From assembly GCF_018555685.1 (NCBI RefSeq), contig NZ_JAFLWW010000006.1:372001-436000 (forward strand): DNA of 64,000 nucleotides, written 5' to 3'. The stretch is from Aminobacter anthyllidis (lineage in GTDB: Bacteria; Pseudomonadota; Alphaproteobacteria; Rhizobiales; Rhizobiaceae). Made by a program: the position numbers and the translations under genes. Of the stretch, positions 1 to 7,783 are shown piece after piece. How positions within the stretch are numbered: the first letter of the stretch is position 1; each line of letters begins with the position of its first letter. Below the pieces are notes generated by a model. It worked only from the letters and a program-made list of their open reading frames with translations, made no database searches and had not been told where the DNA came from.

Positions 1-73
1 TGGCGTTTCGGGTGCTGCGCAAGTGCTGTCGGGGCATGAGCAGCCGCGATAGGCCGAGCTGAGAGCTTGCAGT

Positions 74-219
74 CACCCCCACCCCTAACCCCTCCCCACA
101 AGGGGGAGGGGGACGCCTTTGGCGTGGCCTTAAATGACTGGACAGATCTCAGCTTTGTGGAGGCGAGCCACTGCCAGGGTCCCCCTCCCCGTTGTGGGGA
201 GGGGTTAGGGGTGGGGGTC
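74..219. repeat. Inverted pair of C-rich palindromic repeats
   Basis: Two copies of a roughly 39-bp C-rich unit lie at 74-112 and, inverted, at 181-219, separated by about 68 bp. Each carries CCCCTCCCCAC facing GTGGGGAGGGG, so the pair can fold into one long hairpin. This is the usual layout of paired REP-like elements in intergenic DNA. Positions 1-73 show no clear gene. Two frames stay open from the left edge (stops at 50-52 and 60-62), so the 3' end of an upstream gene is possible but unproven. Confidence 0.7.
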
Positions 220-233
220 TGTTGGCGTGCACC

Positions 234-557
234 TCACCCCATCAACGACCGCACCCGTTTCTCGCCGCCAGCCTTGCGCCACGCATTGAAACGGTGCGTC
301 GCGGCGGCGAACGAGATTTTCATCGCCTGGGCCACCGAGTAGCGTGACTTGCCTTCGTCGAACAGGCGGTAGCAGCATTCGACGCCGTCGGGCGTCAGCT
401 TGCCGTCGCAGGTCTTGTTGTGCGGGTTGGCCGGGTCGAATTGTTCCGGCTGCGGTTCGAGCATGCCCTTGAGGCGGGCAAGGTCGGCTTCGATGCTGGC
501 GATCAGCTCGAGCACGGGCTTGGGGTCGATGTGATGCGCGTGCTGCTTGGCCGCCAT
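234..557 (-). CDS. Conserved hypothetical protein, 107 aa
   Basis: A 107-residue soluble protein with no signal peptide or membrane segment. The N-terminal half is a predicted helix (ELIASIEADLARLKGML). The middle has Cys residues in NKTCDGKLTPDGVECCYRLFD, and the C-terminal part (SVAQAMKISFAAATHRFNAWRKAGG) reads like a helix-turn-helix and is basic. It resembles small uncharacterised rhizobial proteins; DNA binding is only a guess from the C-terminal helices. It is transcribed away from mbfA. No function is assigned. Confidence 0.65.
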   Translation of the reverse strand: MAAKQHAHHIDPKPVLELIASIEADLARLKGMLEPQPEQFDPANPHNKTCDGKLTPDGVECCYRLFDEGKSRYSVAQAMKISFAAATHRFNAWRKAGGEKRVRSLMG

Positions 558-701
558 TGTGCAATCCTTCTATCAGGTGAGATTAGGCTATATAGCCACA
601 CATTGCCCTATAACAAGGGATGTGGCCGCACCTTGTCTTGGCATGCGGCAAATGGATCACACCCATAGCTTCGCGCATTGACCGGCGGGTGCCGAATGCC
701 T

Positions 702-722
702 AGTTTAGAATTATTCTAAACT
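702..722. promoter_or_regulatory. Iron control element (ICE), Irr-type operator
   Basis: A perfect palindrome with 9-bp arms, AGTTTAGAA-TTA-TTCTAAACT. Its core, TTTAGAATTATTCTAAA at 704-720, matches the rhizobial ICE bound by the haem-responsive regulator Irr. It ends 13 bases before the ATG of the membrane ferritin gene, so bound Irr would be expected to block transcription of that gene at low iron. The match is seen directly; the Irr assignment rests on the known motif and the known Irr control of mbfA in other rhizobia. Confidence 0.85.
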
Positions 723-735
723 GGAAGATTCGCAG

Positions 736-1719
736 ATGTTGTCCCGTGTCTTCGGCTTTGGCCGCCGCGCCTTCGATTCCTTGTCCGAGCAGGAGATCCT
801 GGCTCTAGCCATCTCGTCGGAAGAGGACGACGCCCGCATCTACCGCGCCTATGCCGACGGCCTGCGTGACGAGTTCCCGCAATCGGCCAAGGTGTTCGAC
901 GCCATGTCCGAGGAGGAAGACGGCCATCGCGCCGTCCTGATCGACCTTCACCGGGCCCGCTTTGGCGAGCGAATTCCGCTGATCCGGCGCGAGCATGTTC
1001 GTGGCTACTACGAGCGCAAGCCCGACTGGCTGGTGCGCCCGCTCGGCATCGACAAGGTCCGCGATCAGGCCGAGGAGATGGAGCGCCAAGCCTATCGCTT
1101 CTACATCGAGGCGATGAAGCGGACGAGCGACGCCTCGACCCGCAAGCTGCTTGGCGACCTTGCCGCTGCCGAACAAGGCCACGAGTCGCTCGCCCATCGG
1201 CTCGGCGACAAGCTCGTGCCCGAGGACGTCAAGGACGAGGAGAGGGCGGGCGAACGGCGCCAGTTCATCCTGACCTATGTCCAGCCGGGCCTGGCCGGGC
1301 TGATGGACGGGTCGGTGTCGACGCTGGCGCCCATCTTCGCGGCCGCCTTCGCCACCCAGGATACTTGGCAGACCTTCCTCATCGGCCTGTCCGCTTCGGT
1401 CGGCGCCGGCATCTCGATGGGCTTCACCGAAGCCGCCCATGACGACGGTAAGCTGTCGGGCCGCGGCTCGCCGCTCAAGCGTGGCCTCGCCTCCGGCATC
1501 ATGACGGCGGTCGGCGGTCTCGGCCACGCGCTGCCTTACCTCATCCCGCATTTCTGGACCGCAACGACGGTCGCTGCAGTCGTCGTCTTCTTCGAATTGT
1601 GGATCATCGCCTACATCCAGAACCGCTTCATGGAGACACCATTCATGCGCGCGGCCTTCCAGGTGGTCCTCGGCGGCGCGCTGGTCTTTGCCGCTGGCGT
1701 GCTGATCGGCAACGCCTAG
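736..1719 (+). CDS. mbfA: Membrane-bound ferritin-like iron exporter MbfA
   Basis: A 327-aa two-domain protein. Residues about 20-155 form a rubrerythrin/ferritin-like four-helix domain with metal-ligand type motifs (ISSEEDDARIY, SEEEDGHRA, AAAEQGHESLAHR). Residues about 185-325 form a VIT1/CCC1-type membrane domain beginning LAGLMDGSVSTLAPIFAAAF, with several hydrophobic segments. In Agrobacterium and Bradyrhizobium, MbfA exports iron from the cytosol and protects against iron and peroxide stress. The start ATG follows GGAAG. The ICE palindrome just upstream fits de-repression when iron is plentiful. Length and domain order are as expected for the family. Confidence 0.92.
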   Translation: MLSRVFGFGRRAFDSLSEQEILALAISSEEDDARIYRAYADGLRDEFPQSAKVFDAMSEEEDGHRAVLIDLHRARFGERIPLIRREHVRGYYERKPDWLVRPLGIDKVRDQAEEMERQAYRFYIEAMKRTSDASTRKLLGDLAAAEQGHESLAHRLGDKLVPEDVKDEERAGERRQFILTYVQPGLAGLMDGSVSTLAPIFAAAFATQDTWQTFLIGLSASVGAGISMGFTEAAHDDGKLSGRGSPLKRGLASGIMTAVGGLGHALPYLIPHFWTATTVAAVVVFFELWIIAYIQNRFMETPFMRAAFQVVLGGALVFAAGVLIGNA

Positions 1720-1738
1720 CCAGTGCTCGCGATGCCGC

Positions 1739-2503
1739 TCAGTCAGGCGAAACCGAAAGGTTCTGGCCAAGTCCGCCGTCGACCTTGATCCGTTCGCCGG
1801 TGGTGAAGGTGGCATCGAAGCCGAGGAACAGCACTGTGCGCGCCACCTCGTCCGGCGTGCCGTGGCGCTTCATCGGCGTCACCGCGTCGCCGATCTCCAT
1901 GAAGGCGGCGCGCTCGTCTGCCGTCGCGCCGGCGACGCCCATTGTCGGCGTGTCGATGAAGCCGGGGCTGACCACGTTGACCCGGATCTTGCGCGGCAAC
2001 AGCTCTGCCGCCAGCACCCGGCTGAACGCCGCCAGCGCGGCCTTGGTGGCTGAGTACACCACCATGCCCGGCGTGCCGGAATCCTCGGCGACCGACGAGG
2101 TGAAGACGATCGAGCCGCCTTGCTTGATCAGCGGGATAAGGCGTTGGGTGGTGAAGAAGGCGCCTTTGGTGTTGATACTGAACTGGCGGTCGAAGGAGGC
2201 TTCGGTGACCTGGTCGTAGGGCTGGAGTTCGGAAATGCCGGCATTCATGTGCAGGAAGTCGATCTCGCCGAGCTTGTCAGTGACCTCGGCGCCAAGCCTG
2301 GCGATCTCGCTGAGGTTGGCAATGTCGGAGCGGACGACGTGAGCGTTGCCGCCGAGCGCGAGCCGCGCATCGTCGAGGGTCTTTTCGCTGCGGCCGGTGA
2401 TCAGCACTTCGGCGCCGCCGGCTATCAGTGCCTGCGCGACGGCGAGCCCCATGCCATGCGTGCCGCCGATGATCACTGCCTTCTTGCCTTTGTAGTTGCT
2501 CAT
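1739..2503 (-). CDS. SDR family oxidoreductase
   Basis: A classical short-chain dehydrogenase/reductase of 254 aa. The nucleotide-binding turn is GGTHGMG near the N terminus, followed by NAG (HMNAGIS), the catalytic Ser in VFTSSVA and YSATK around residue 150. It likely reduces or oxidises a small carbonyl or alcohol with NAD(P)H; the substrate is unknown. The start at 2503 was chosen because AAGGGAC precedes this ATG, whereas an in-frame ATG 63 bases further upstream has no such site. The upstream DNA carries three inverted GTACTT/AAGTAC half-sites, suggesting a dedicated repressor encoded elsewhere. Confidence 0.88.
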   Translation of the reverse strand: MSNYKGKKAVIIGGTHGMGLAVAQALIAGGAEVLITGRSEKTLDDARLALGGNAHVVRSDIANLSEIARLGAEVTDKLGEIDFLHMNAGISELQPYDQVTEASFDRQFSINTKGAFFTTQRLIPLIKQGGSIVFTSSVAEDSGTPGMVVYSATKAALAAFSRVLAAELLPRKIRVNVVSPGFIDTPTMGVAGATADERAAFMEIGDAVTPMKRHGTPDEVARTVLFLGFDATFTTGERIKVDGGLGQNLSVSPD

Positions 2504-2606
2504 GATCTGTCCCTTTTCGACCCGGCCTTGCCGCAGTGTTGGAACGCCGTCTGCGGGATGGTTCATCCAGTGAGCGAGCCCGGCGTCATGATCGATAGCT
2601 AGGCAG

Positions 2607-2652
2607 GTACTTGCCCATGCTCAAGTACGGACAAAAAGGTAAGGTACTTACC
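2607..2652. promoter_or_regulatory. Clustered GTACTT/AAGTAC operator-like palindromes
   Basis: GTACTTG (2607-2613) and CAAGTAC (2622-2628) are perfect inverted 7-mers with an 8-base spacer. A third half-site, GTACTT at 2644-2649, sits inside the small palindrome GGTAAG-GTA-CTTACC (2638-2652). The cluster lies about 105-150 bases upstream of the dehydrogenase start. Such TACTT/AAGTA palindromes are typical of HxlR-family operators controlling reductases, but no HxlR gene is in the window, so the regulator is inferred. Confidence 0.5.
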
Positions 2653-2731
2653 AAATTCTCAGAAATGGACGATTGTAGGAAAAAGAGCAGCGGGAAAGTT
2701 GCGTCAGGCGGTGAGGGGCAACGCTGACATC

Positions 2732-3076
2732 TCACCCATGCACCTTCCGACTGTCCCCCGGCGCCTCCGCCCGCTCGTGGAGCCCGTAGTCGCGGACAAC
2801 ATGGGCGATGCGCAGCCGGTAGCCTGAAAACACACCGCCACGCCCGGCCATCTGCGCCTGCCTGTGCTCTTCGGTGTTGCGCCAGGCCTTCACCGCTTCC
2901 TCGTCGCGCCAGAACGACAGCGACAACAGCCGCTTCGGATCGGCCAGGCTCTGGAAGCGCTCGATCGACAAAAACCCGTCGATGCCATCGAGCAGCGGGC
3001 GCAGGTCGGCGGCGATGCCGAGATAGGCATCGCGCTGCCCATCAGCCGGCTCGACCTCGAAGATGACGGCGATCAT
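2732..3076 (-). CDS. Antibiotic biosynthesis monooxygenase (ABM) domain protein
   Basis: A 114-aa single-domain protein of the dimeric alpha-beta barrel (ABM) type: N-terminal strand MIAVIFEVEPADG, then IDGFLSIERFQSL, LLSLSFWRDEEAVKAWR and a downstream EHRQAQ helix. Such proteins are small oxygenases or haem/quinone-handling proteins. It overlaps the upstream NIPSNAP gene by 4 bases (ATGA), so the two are almost certainly translationally coupled and may act on related substrates. The C-terminal 20 residues are variable. The exact reaction cannot be told from sequence. Confidence 0.85.
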   Translation of the reverse strand: MIAVIFEVEPADGQRDAYLGIAADLRPLLDGIDGFLSIERFQSLADPKRLLSLSFWRDEEAVKAWRNTEEHRQAQMAGRGGVFSGYRLRIAHVVRDYGLHERAEAPGDSRKVHG

Positions 3077-3459
3077 GGCTTCACGCTTTCCCGTTGCATG
3101 ATCCCTGTCCGGAAAGTCTGCAGCTTTTCGGGATCATGCAAGGCCGCATGCGGCCCCGAGGCCAGTTTCAGGAAGATGCGGTCCTCCTTGAGGATGAACT
3201 TTTCCCGCCGGGCGAACTGGTAGTTCTCGCGGCCCAGCGGGTCGGCGGCAAGCCGCGCCCGGTAGGCCTCGTAGGCGGCGAGATTTTCGATGTTGTAGAC
3301 GCCATAGGCCGTCGTCGCCGAGCCCTCGTGCGGGGCGAAGTAGCCGATCAGGTCAGCACCACAGCGCGGGATCGTCTGGCCCCAGTTGCGGGCATACTCC
3401 TCGAACGCCGCCTTGCCGAACGGGTCGATCTCGTAGCGGATGAAGCAGGTGATGGTCAT
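3073..3459 (-). CDS. NIPSNAP family protein
   Basis: A 128-aa protein with the NIPSNAP signature of a ferredoxin-like barrel: MTITCFIRYEIDPFGKAAFEEYARNW at the N terminus, IGYFAPHEGS in the middle, and YRARLAADPLGRENYQFAR towards the C terminus. The start at 3459 is supported by GGAGA just upstream; a longer open frame to 3507 lacks a good site. It overlaps the following ABM-domain gene by 4 bases. The two related folds in one operon suggest a pair of small oxidative enzymes. The ArsR-type regulator about 350 bp upstream is a plausible controller. Confidence 0.82.
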   Translation of the reverse strand: MTITCFIRYEIDPFGKAAFEEYARNWGQTIPRCGADLIGYFAPHEGSATTAYGVYNIENLAAYEAYRARLAADPLGRENYQFARREKFILKEDRIFLKLASGPHAALHDPEKLQTFRTGIMQRESVKP

Positions 3460-3524
3460 TTCGGTCTCCGGAAAATGTTGGCAATGGTTCGGCCGGCATC
3501 GAAGCATCCGGCTAGGGCGGCGTG

Positions 3525-3728
3525 CTAGCGCCAGAAGGGTCTAGCGACTTCGCGCTCGACGTCGCGGCGGCTGAGGCCGATGTCGTCGAGCTGTTCGTCG
3601 GTCAGTTCGGAAAGGTCGAGCCGTTGCAGATGCCGGTCATAGCCGCGGGACAGGAACGCCAGCATCCGGCCGAATGCACCCAGCGGCAGGCGCTTCGGCT
3701 GTGTCGCGAATTCGGTTTTCGTCGTCAT
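3525..3728 (-). CDS. DUF1127 (YjiS-like) small protein
   Basis: A 67-aa basic protein ending in the diagnostic DUF1127 motif, LSELTDEQLDDIGLSRRDVEREV. Short DUF1127 proteins are widespread in Rhizobiales and some bind RNA and affect phosphate or carbon metabolism; this copy's role is unknown. It is divergent from the ArsR-type gene at 3814, sharing an 85-bp promoter interval, and co-oriented with the NIPSNAP and ABM genes 65 bp downstream. Confidence 0.85.
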   Translation of the reverse strand: MTTKTEFATQPKRLPLGAFGRMLAFLSRGYDRHLQRLDLSELTDEQLDDIGLSRRDVEREVARPFWR

Positions 3729-3813
3729 GGCTCACTCCTTTGTTGGGTTGGAGAATACGCATTGCCTGACGAGAATGCTTCGACTACCATCGAACCATGG
3801 AGGTAGTTGCGTC

Positions 3814-4494
3814 ATGAAGGAAGGTCCCGATATCGCCCGCATCGCCAGCCTGGTCGGCGACCCTGCGCGCGCCAACATGCTGACCGCGCTGATGGATGGC
3901 GGCGCGCTGACGGCGAGCGAACTGGCGCTCGAAGCCGGCGTCTCCCTGCCGACGGCAAGTTCGCATCTCGCCAAGCTGATGGACGGCAAGCTGCTGACGG
4001 TGGCGAGCCAGGGCCGGCACCGCTACTACGCGCTGTCAGGCACCGAGGTCGCCAACATGATCGAGGCGATCAGCGGCGTCGCCGCCCATTCCGGCCCCAG
4101 GCGCGCGCGTCCCGGTCCGCGCGACAAGTCGATGCGCGAAGCCCGCGTCTGCTACGACCACCTTGCTGGTGACCATGCGGTCAAGATGTTTGACCGCTTC
4201 ATCGCCGAGGAGATCATCGTCCGCGACGACGAGGAGATCCGGCTCGGGCCGGCGGGTGCGAGCTTCTTCACTGCGATTGGCATCGACACCTCGACGCTCA
4301 GTAGTTCGCGCCGGCCGATGTGCCGCGCCTGCCTCGACTGGAGCGTCAGGCGTTCGCATCTGGCGGGATCGCTGGGCACCGCCATCCTCGACAAGATCCT
4401 CGCCGAGAAGTGGGCGCGCCGCCCCGCCGGCAGCCGCGTCGTCGAATTCACCCCGCCCGGACGCAAGGCCTTCGAGAAACTCTTCCTCGCCTGA
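3814..4494 (+). CDS. ArsR-family winged-helix regulator with C-terminal extension
   Basis: A 226-aa regulator. Residues 1-90 are a winged-helix ArsR domain (SLVGDPARANMLTALMDG, ELALEAGVSLPTASSHLAKL recognition helix, GRHRYYALSG wing). The C-terminal 130 residues are longer than in simple ArsR repressors and contain CRACLDWSVRRSHLAGSLG and a final EFTPPGRKAFEKLF. The ATG at 3814 is preceded by GGAGGTAG. No metal-binding CxC motif is in the recognition helix, so arsenic sensing is unlikely. It probably controls the divergent DUF1127/NIPSNAP/ABM genes. Confidence 0.88.
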   Translation: MKEGPDIARIASLVGDPARANMLTALMDGGALTASELALEAGVSLPTASSHLAKLMDGKLLTVASQGRHRYYALSGTEVANMIEAISGVAAHSGPRRARPGPRDKSMREARVCYDHLAGDHAVKMFDRFIAEEIIVRDDEEIRLGPAGASFFTAIGIDTSTLSSSRRPMCRACLDWSVRRSHLAGSLGTAILDKILAEKWARRPAGSRVVEFTPPGRKAFEKLFLA

Positions 4495-4534
4495 CGCCAG
4501 ATCTGTCGCAGCGACCTTGCGAATGGCCCGTCTC

Positions 4535-4590
4535 GATGTAACCGCGCCTCGAAACCTGTGGATAGTTTCGCGGCAATCGGCCGTTACATC
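4535..4590. other. Nested inverted repeat in a 670-bp gene-poor interval
   Basis: GATGTAAC (4535-4542) and GTTACATC (4583-4590) are perfect 8-base arms. Inside them lie a GAAAC (4551-4555)/GTTTC (4565-4569) pair and a CCGC/GCGG pair, so the segment can form a bulged stem. It lies about 40 bases past the ArsR-type stop and may be a terminator without a T run or part of a small RNA. The rest of 4495-5168 contains only two doubtful short reading frames. Confidence 0.4.
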
Positions 4591-4781
4591 CGTGGCGCAA
4601 AAGACACATCTTAACCAATGCCGCCCGATCAGGCCTAAATGCCTAGAAAAGAACGCAATTCAGCCGTGATCGGGCGCATTTTCACACGAAGATTAACATC
4701 GCGTTCACCGAAGATTCACATCCGCCGGCTATGATCGCTTTCACGTTCGGGACGAGCCCCGGGCGGACAGGGATAAGAACA

Positions 4782-4934
4782 ATGGCTATCTGGAACCACC
4801 TCACTTTCGCCGCTGTGGCGTTTCGCGAATTCATCGCCCCGACCTACCGCCCCGAGCGCCACTACATGCGCGGTCCGGGACCTGCCTGCGCGCGCCGCAC
4901 CAGCACGCTCCAGGCACGCGTGACCTTCCACTGA
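4782..4934 (+). CDS. Possible small ORF, 50 aa
   Basis: A short frame starting MAIWNHLTFAAVAFREFIAP and ending VTFH, preceded by AGGGATAAGAAC. The C-terminal half is Arg-rich. A second tiny frame (4937-5044, 35 aa, MTVTGRHESRIARP) follows after 2 bases, so the two could be a micro-operon. There is no recognisable domain. Coding potential is uncertain and the segment may instead be an untranslated transcript. Confidence 0.28.
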   Translation: MAIWNHLTFAAVAFREFIAPTYRPERHYMRGPGPACARRTSTLQARVTFH

Positions 4935-5168
4935 TCATGACTGTTACCGGACGTCACGAAAGCCGCATCGCGCGGCCGACAAGCGATCACCGCTCGACCA
5001 CCTTGCGCGGCGAACGCCGGGCGATTGCTGCCACTCGCCTCTAAGGCTTGTCCGCCCTCCCGGCGGCGCAAGCCCGGCTGCTCCAAGACAAGATGACGAT
5101 CTGGCGCGCCGCCTCTTCGCGGACGCGGGCGCCTTGCCGATCGGCCTGTTCGCACGGGCCGTTTCGCC

Positions 5169-5789
5169 TCACCACATCTCGTGGCTGGCGTTGAGGTCCC
5201 TGATGACGGGGATGTCGCGCTGCGCCGCGCAGACGCGCTCGATATTCGCCCAGGTCGCGGCAACCTTGCCCGCCTCGGGGTGCCAGTGCGCCAGCATCAG
5301 CAGATAGATGTCGGCAACCGACATGCGCTTGCCGGCAAGCCAGTCGCGGCCTTCGAGCGCCTTGTCGAGAACACCGAAACCGCGATCGCTCTCGGCGATG
5401 GCGGCGACTTTCACAGCTTCGATGCCTTGCGCGTCGGTCGTGTAGCGCTGCGCATAAAAGTAGCGCAGCAGTGCCGGATACATCACCGACGACAGGAAGG
5501 TGAGCCAGCGCAGGAAGTCGGCGCGCCCCGGCGCATCCACAGCGGGCGCCAGCCGCGCATAGGGATGGCGCTCGGCGATCAGCTGGCACATCGCCGCCGA
5601 TTCAGTCATCGCCCCGCCTTCCGGCAGCACCAGCGCCGGCACCTGGCCGAGCGGGCTGATGGTGCGGAATTCCGCGGCGGGTTCGGCGCCCTTGATCACC
5701 TCGATGCGCTCGAATGGCACGCCTGCCAGTTCGAATGCCGCCTCGACGACGAAGCCGCCGCTGCCGGCGCGTGTATAAAGCCTGTACAT
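5169..5789 (-). CDS. Glutathione S-transferase family protein
   Basis: A 206-aa two-domain GST. Residues 1-78 form the thioredoxin-fold domain (MYRLYTRAGSGGFVVEAAFE, SPLGQVPALVLPEGGAMTESAAM, with the cis-Pro in QVPAL and the ES pair that binds the glutamyl group). The helical domain follows (FLRWLTFLSSVMYPALLRYFY, GKRMSVADIYLLMLAHW). It would conjugate or reduce small electrophiles with glutathione in the cytoplasm. The start at 5789 is preceded by GGGGGACAAC. It is divergent from the DGPF/ECF pair across 225 bp. Confidence 0.88.
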   Translation of the reverse strand: MYRLYTRAGSGGFVVEAAFELAGVPFERIEVIKGAEPAAEFRTISPLGQVPALVLPEGGAMTESAAMCQLIAERHPYARLAPAVDAPGRADFLRWLTFLSSVMYPALLRYFYAQRYTTDAQGIEAVKVAAIAESDRGFGVLDKALEGRDWLAGKRMSVADIYLLMLAHWHPEAGKVAATWANIERVCAAQRDIPVIRDLNASHEMW

Positions 5790-6014
5790 TGTTGTCCCCC
5801 TGCCGCTCCCCGGCGGTCGGATATGACATGCCGCCGTGTTGCTTCTCAAGCCGGGCGGATGCCGTCCAGGGTTGAATTTTCACCGGTCCAGCCCGCCATT
5901 TCCATGTGTTAGGCTCTGGCCCGAAAAAGATTCCGCTGGCCTGTCGAAATCCGTCCAAGCCGCGCGACTTCCGTTCAGCCGCGACGATGCGGCCGCAAAC
6001 AACAGGAGACGGCA

Positions 6015-6365
6015 ATGCAGTACATGCTTCTGCTTCACCACGACGACACGCCGTTCGCGGCGGCAAGCCCGCAAGACCAGGAGAAGATGAGCGCGCCCTA
6101 CATGGCCTACAACGAAGCGCTGATCAAAGCCGGTGCGATGGTCTCGGGCGAGCGCCTGCAGGGCGCGTCGTCCGCCACCACCGTCCGCGTCCGCGACGGC
6201 AAGACCGAAGTGCTCGACGGCCCGTTCGCCGCGACCAAGGAGCAGCTCGGCGGCTTCTACATCATCGAGGCGCCGGACCTCGACGCCGCGCTCAACTGGG
6301 CGGCGCGCTGCCCCAGCGCCAACTACGGCACCGTCGAGGTTCGTCCGATCTGGCCGACCCGCTAG
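6015..6365 (+). CDS. DGPF-domain (YciI-like) protein
   Basis: A 116-aa dimeric alpha-beta protein of the YCII-related/DGPF group. It begins MQYMLLLHHDD and carries the name-giving motif DGPFAATKEQLGGFY, then EAPDLDAALNWAARCP and VEVRPIW. The biochemical role of the family is unclear. The stop lies 2 bases before the start of an ECF sigma factor gene, a partnership characteristic of the ECF42 group, whose members control DGPF genes. An ATG with AGGAGA-type spacing (acaggagacggca) supports this start. Confidence 0.88.
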   Translation: MQYMLLLHHDDTPFAAASPQDQEKMSAPYMAYNEALIKAGAMVSGERLQGASSATTVRVRDGKTEVLDGPFAATKEQLGGFYIIEAPDLDAALNWAARCPSANYGTVEVRPIWPTR

Positions 6366-6367
6366 GA

Positions 6368-7612
6368 ATGGCCGCAGGCGCCGAACAGGCGCGGGCGGCG
6401 GCGGAAGCTGCTGCCCGCCAGAGCTACGGCAGGCTCGTCGCCTGGCTTTCGGCGCGCACCCGCGATGTCGCCGGTGCCGAGGACGCGCTTGCCGACGCCT
6501 TTGCCGCGGCCTTGTCCAGATGGCCCGAGACGGGCGTACCCGACCATCCCGAGGCCTGGCTTCTGACCGTGGCGCGGCGCCGTTCCATCGACCAGCGCCG
6601 GCGGCGCATGACCGGTGAGGCTGGCCAGGCCCATCTCAGGCTGATCGGCGAAGAACTGGAACAGGAGATGGCGCGCGAGAAATTTCCCGACGACCGGCTC
6701 GGCATGATCTTCGCCTGCGCCCATCCGGCGATCGATGCCGGCGTGCGCGCGCCGCTGATCCTGCAAGCAGTGCTCGGTTTCGATGCCGCCACCATCGCCT
6801 CCGCCTTCCTGGTGTCGCCCGCGGCCATGGGCCAGCGCCTCGTGCGGGCCAAGTCGCGCATCAAGCAGGCCGGCATCCCGTTTAGCATTCCCGAAAAGGC
6901 CGAGCTCGGCGAAAGGCTGTCGGCGGTGCTGGAGGCGATCTACGCCGCCTTCTCCGAAGGCTGGACCGATGCCAGCGGCGCCGAATCCCGTCGCCGCAAC
7001 CTCGCTTCCGAAGCCATCTGGCTCGGCCGGCTGGTTGTCGAGCTGCTGCCAGGCGAGCCGGAAGCGCTCTGCCTGCTGTCGCTGATGTTGCATGCCGAGG
7101 CGCGCCGCCCCGCCCGCCGCGGCGCTGCCGGCGAATTCGTGCCGCTCAGCGAACAGGACACTTTGTTGTGGGATGCAGGCCTGATCGGCGAGGCTGACGC
7201 ATTGCTCCAGCGCGCCGGCGCCTTTGACGGCATCGGCCGCTACCAGATCGAGGCGGCGATCCAGTCGGCGCATGCCGCGCGGCGTTTCGCCGGCCGCACC
7301 GACTGGGCCGCGATCGCAATCCTTTACGCTGGCCTGATGACGCTCTCGGCTTCGCCCGTCGTTGCCGTCAACCATGCGGTGGCGGTGGCCTATGCCGGGG
7401 CGCTCGAGCAAGGCCTGGCCCTGCTCGACGCCATCGACGACGCCAGGCTCAACGAATACCAGCCCTACTGGGCCGCGCGTGCCGAACTGCTGGCGCTCAC
7501 AGGAAGTTTGGCCGAGGCCGACAAGGCCTACCAACTCGCCATCGGCCTTGAGCCCGACCAGGCCGTGCGGCAGTTCCTCAAGCGCAGGCGGGCGGCTGTC
7601 AGCAAACGCTGA
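6368..7612 (+). CDS. ECF sigma factor, ECF42-type with long C-terminal domain
   Basis: A 414-aa RNA polymerase sigma factor. Residues about 15-75 are region 2 (YGRLVAWLSARTRDVAGAEDALADAFAAAL, PEAWLLTVARRRSIDQRRR). Residues about 120-175 are region 4 (LILQAVLGFDAATIASAFLVS, AMGQRLVRAKSRIK). The remaining 230 residues form the helical extension typical of ECF42, ending in a repeat-like segment (YWAARAELLALTGSLAEADKAYQLAIGLEPD). The start at 6368 is 3 bases after the DGPF stop, so expression is translationally coupled. No anti-sigma gene is nearby, as expected when the extension itself is regulatory. Confidence 0.9.
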   Translation: MAAGAEQARAAAEAAARQSYGRLVAWLSARTRDVAGAEDALADAFAAALSRWPETGVPDHPEAWLLTVARRRSIDQRRRRMTGEAGQAHLRLIGEELEQEMAREKFPDDRLGMIFACAHPAIDAGVRAPLILQAVLGFDAATIASAFLVSPAAMGQRLVRAKSRIKQAGIPFSIPEKAELGERLSAVLEAIYAAFSEGWTDASGAESRRRNLASEAIWLGRLVVELLPGEPEALCLLSLMLHAEARRPARRGAAGEFVPLSEQDTLLWDAGLIGEADALLQRAGAFDGIGRYQIEAAIQSAHAARRFAGRTDWAAIAILYAGLMTLSASPVVAVNHAVAVAYAGALEQGLALLDAIDDARLNEYQPYWAARAELLALTGSLAEADKAYQLAIGLEPDQAVRQFLKRRRAAVSKR

Positions 7613-7643
7613 TTGGCCGAGGTCTCTCGGCGGAAGGGCGCGC

Positions 7644-7760
7644 CGCCCCTCATCCGCCTGCCGGCACCTTCTCCCCGTAATGACGGGGAGAAGGAACAAG
7701 CGGCGACGCCGACGCCCCCCCTCTCCCCGTCCTTCACGGGGAGAGGGTAAGGGTGAGGGG
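7644..7760. repeat. Two hairpin repeats between convergent sigma and cysK genes
   Basis: Two near-perfect hairpins are present: CCTTCTCCCCGT-AATG-ACGGGGAGAAGG at 7667-7694, and CCCTCTCCCCGT (7719-7730) with ACGGGGAGAGGG (7736-7747). Flanking CCCCTCATCC and GGGTGAGGGG make the outer arms. This is the common rhizobial repeat type and could end transcription from both sides. Confidence 0.7.
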
Positions 7761-7783
7761 CAATTGGAGATAGACTTGTCCGC

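Noticed and set aside
5906-6367. Upstream extension of the sigma-factor frame (154 extra codons)
   Set aside because: It overlaps the DGPF gene in another frame and gives Arg-rich nonsense; the coupled ATG at 6368 gives the conserved start.
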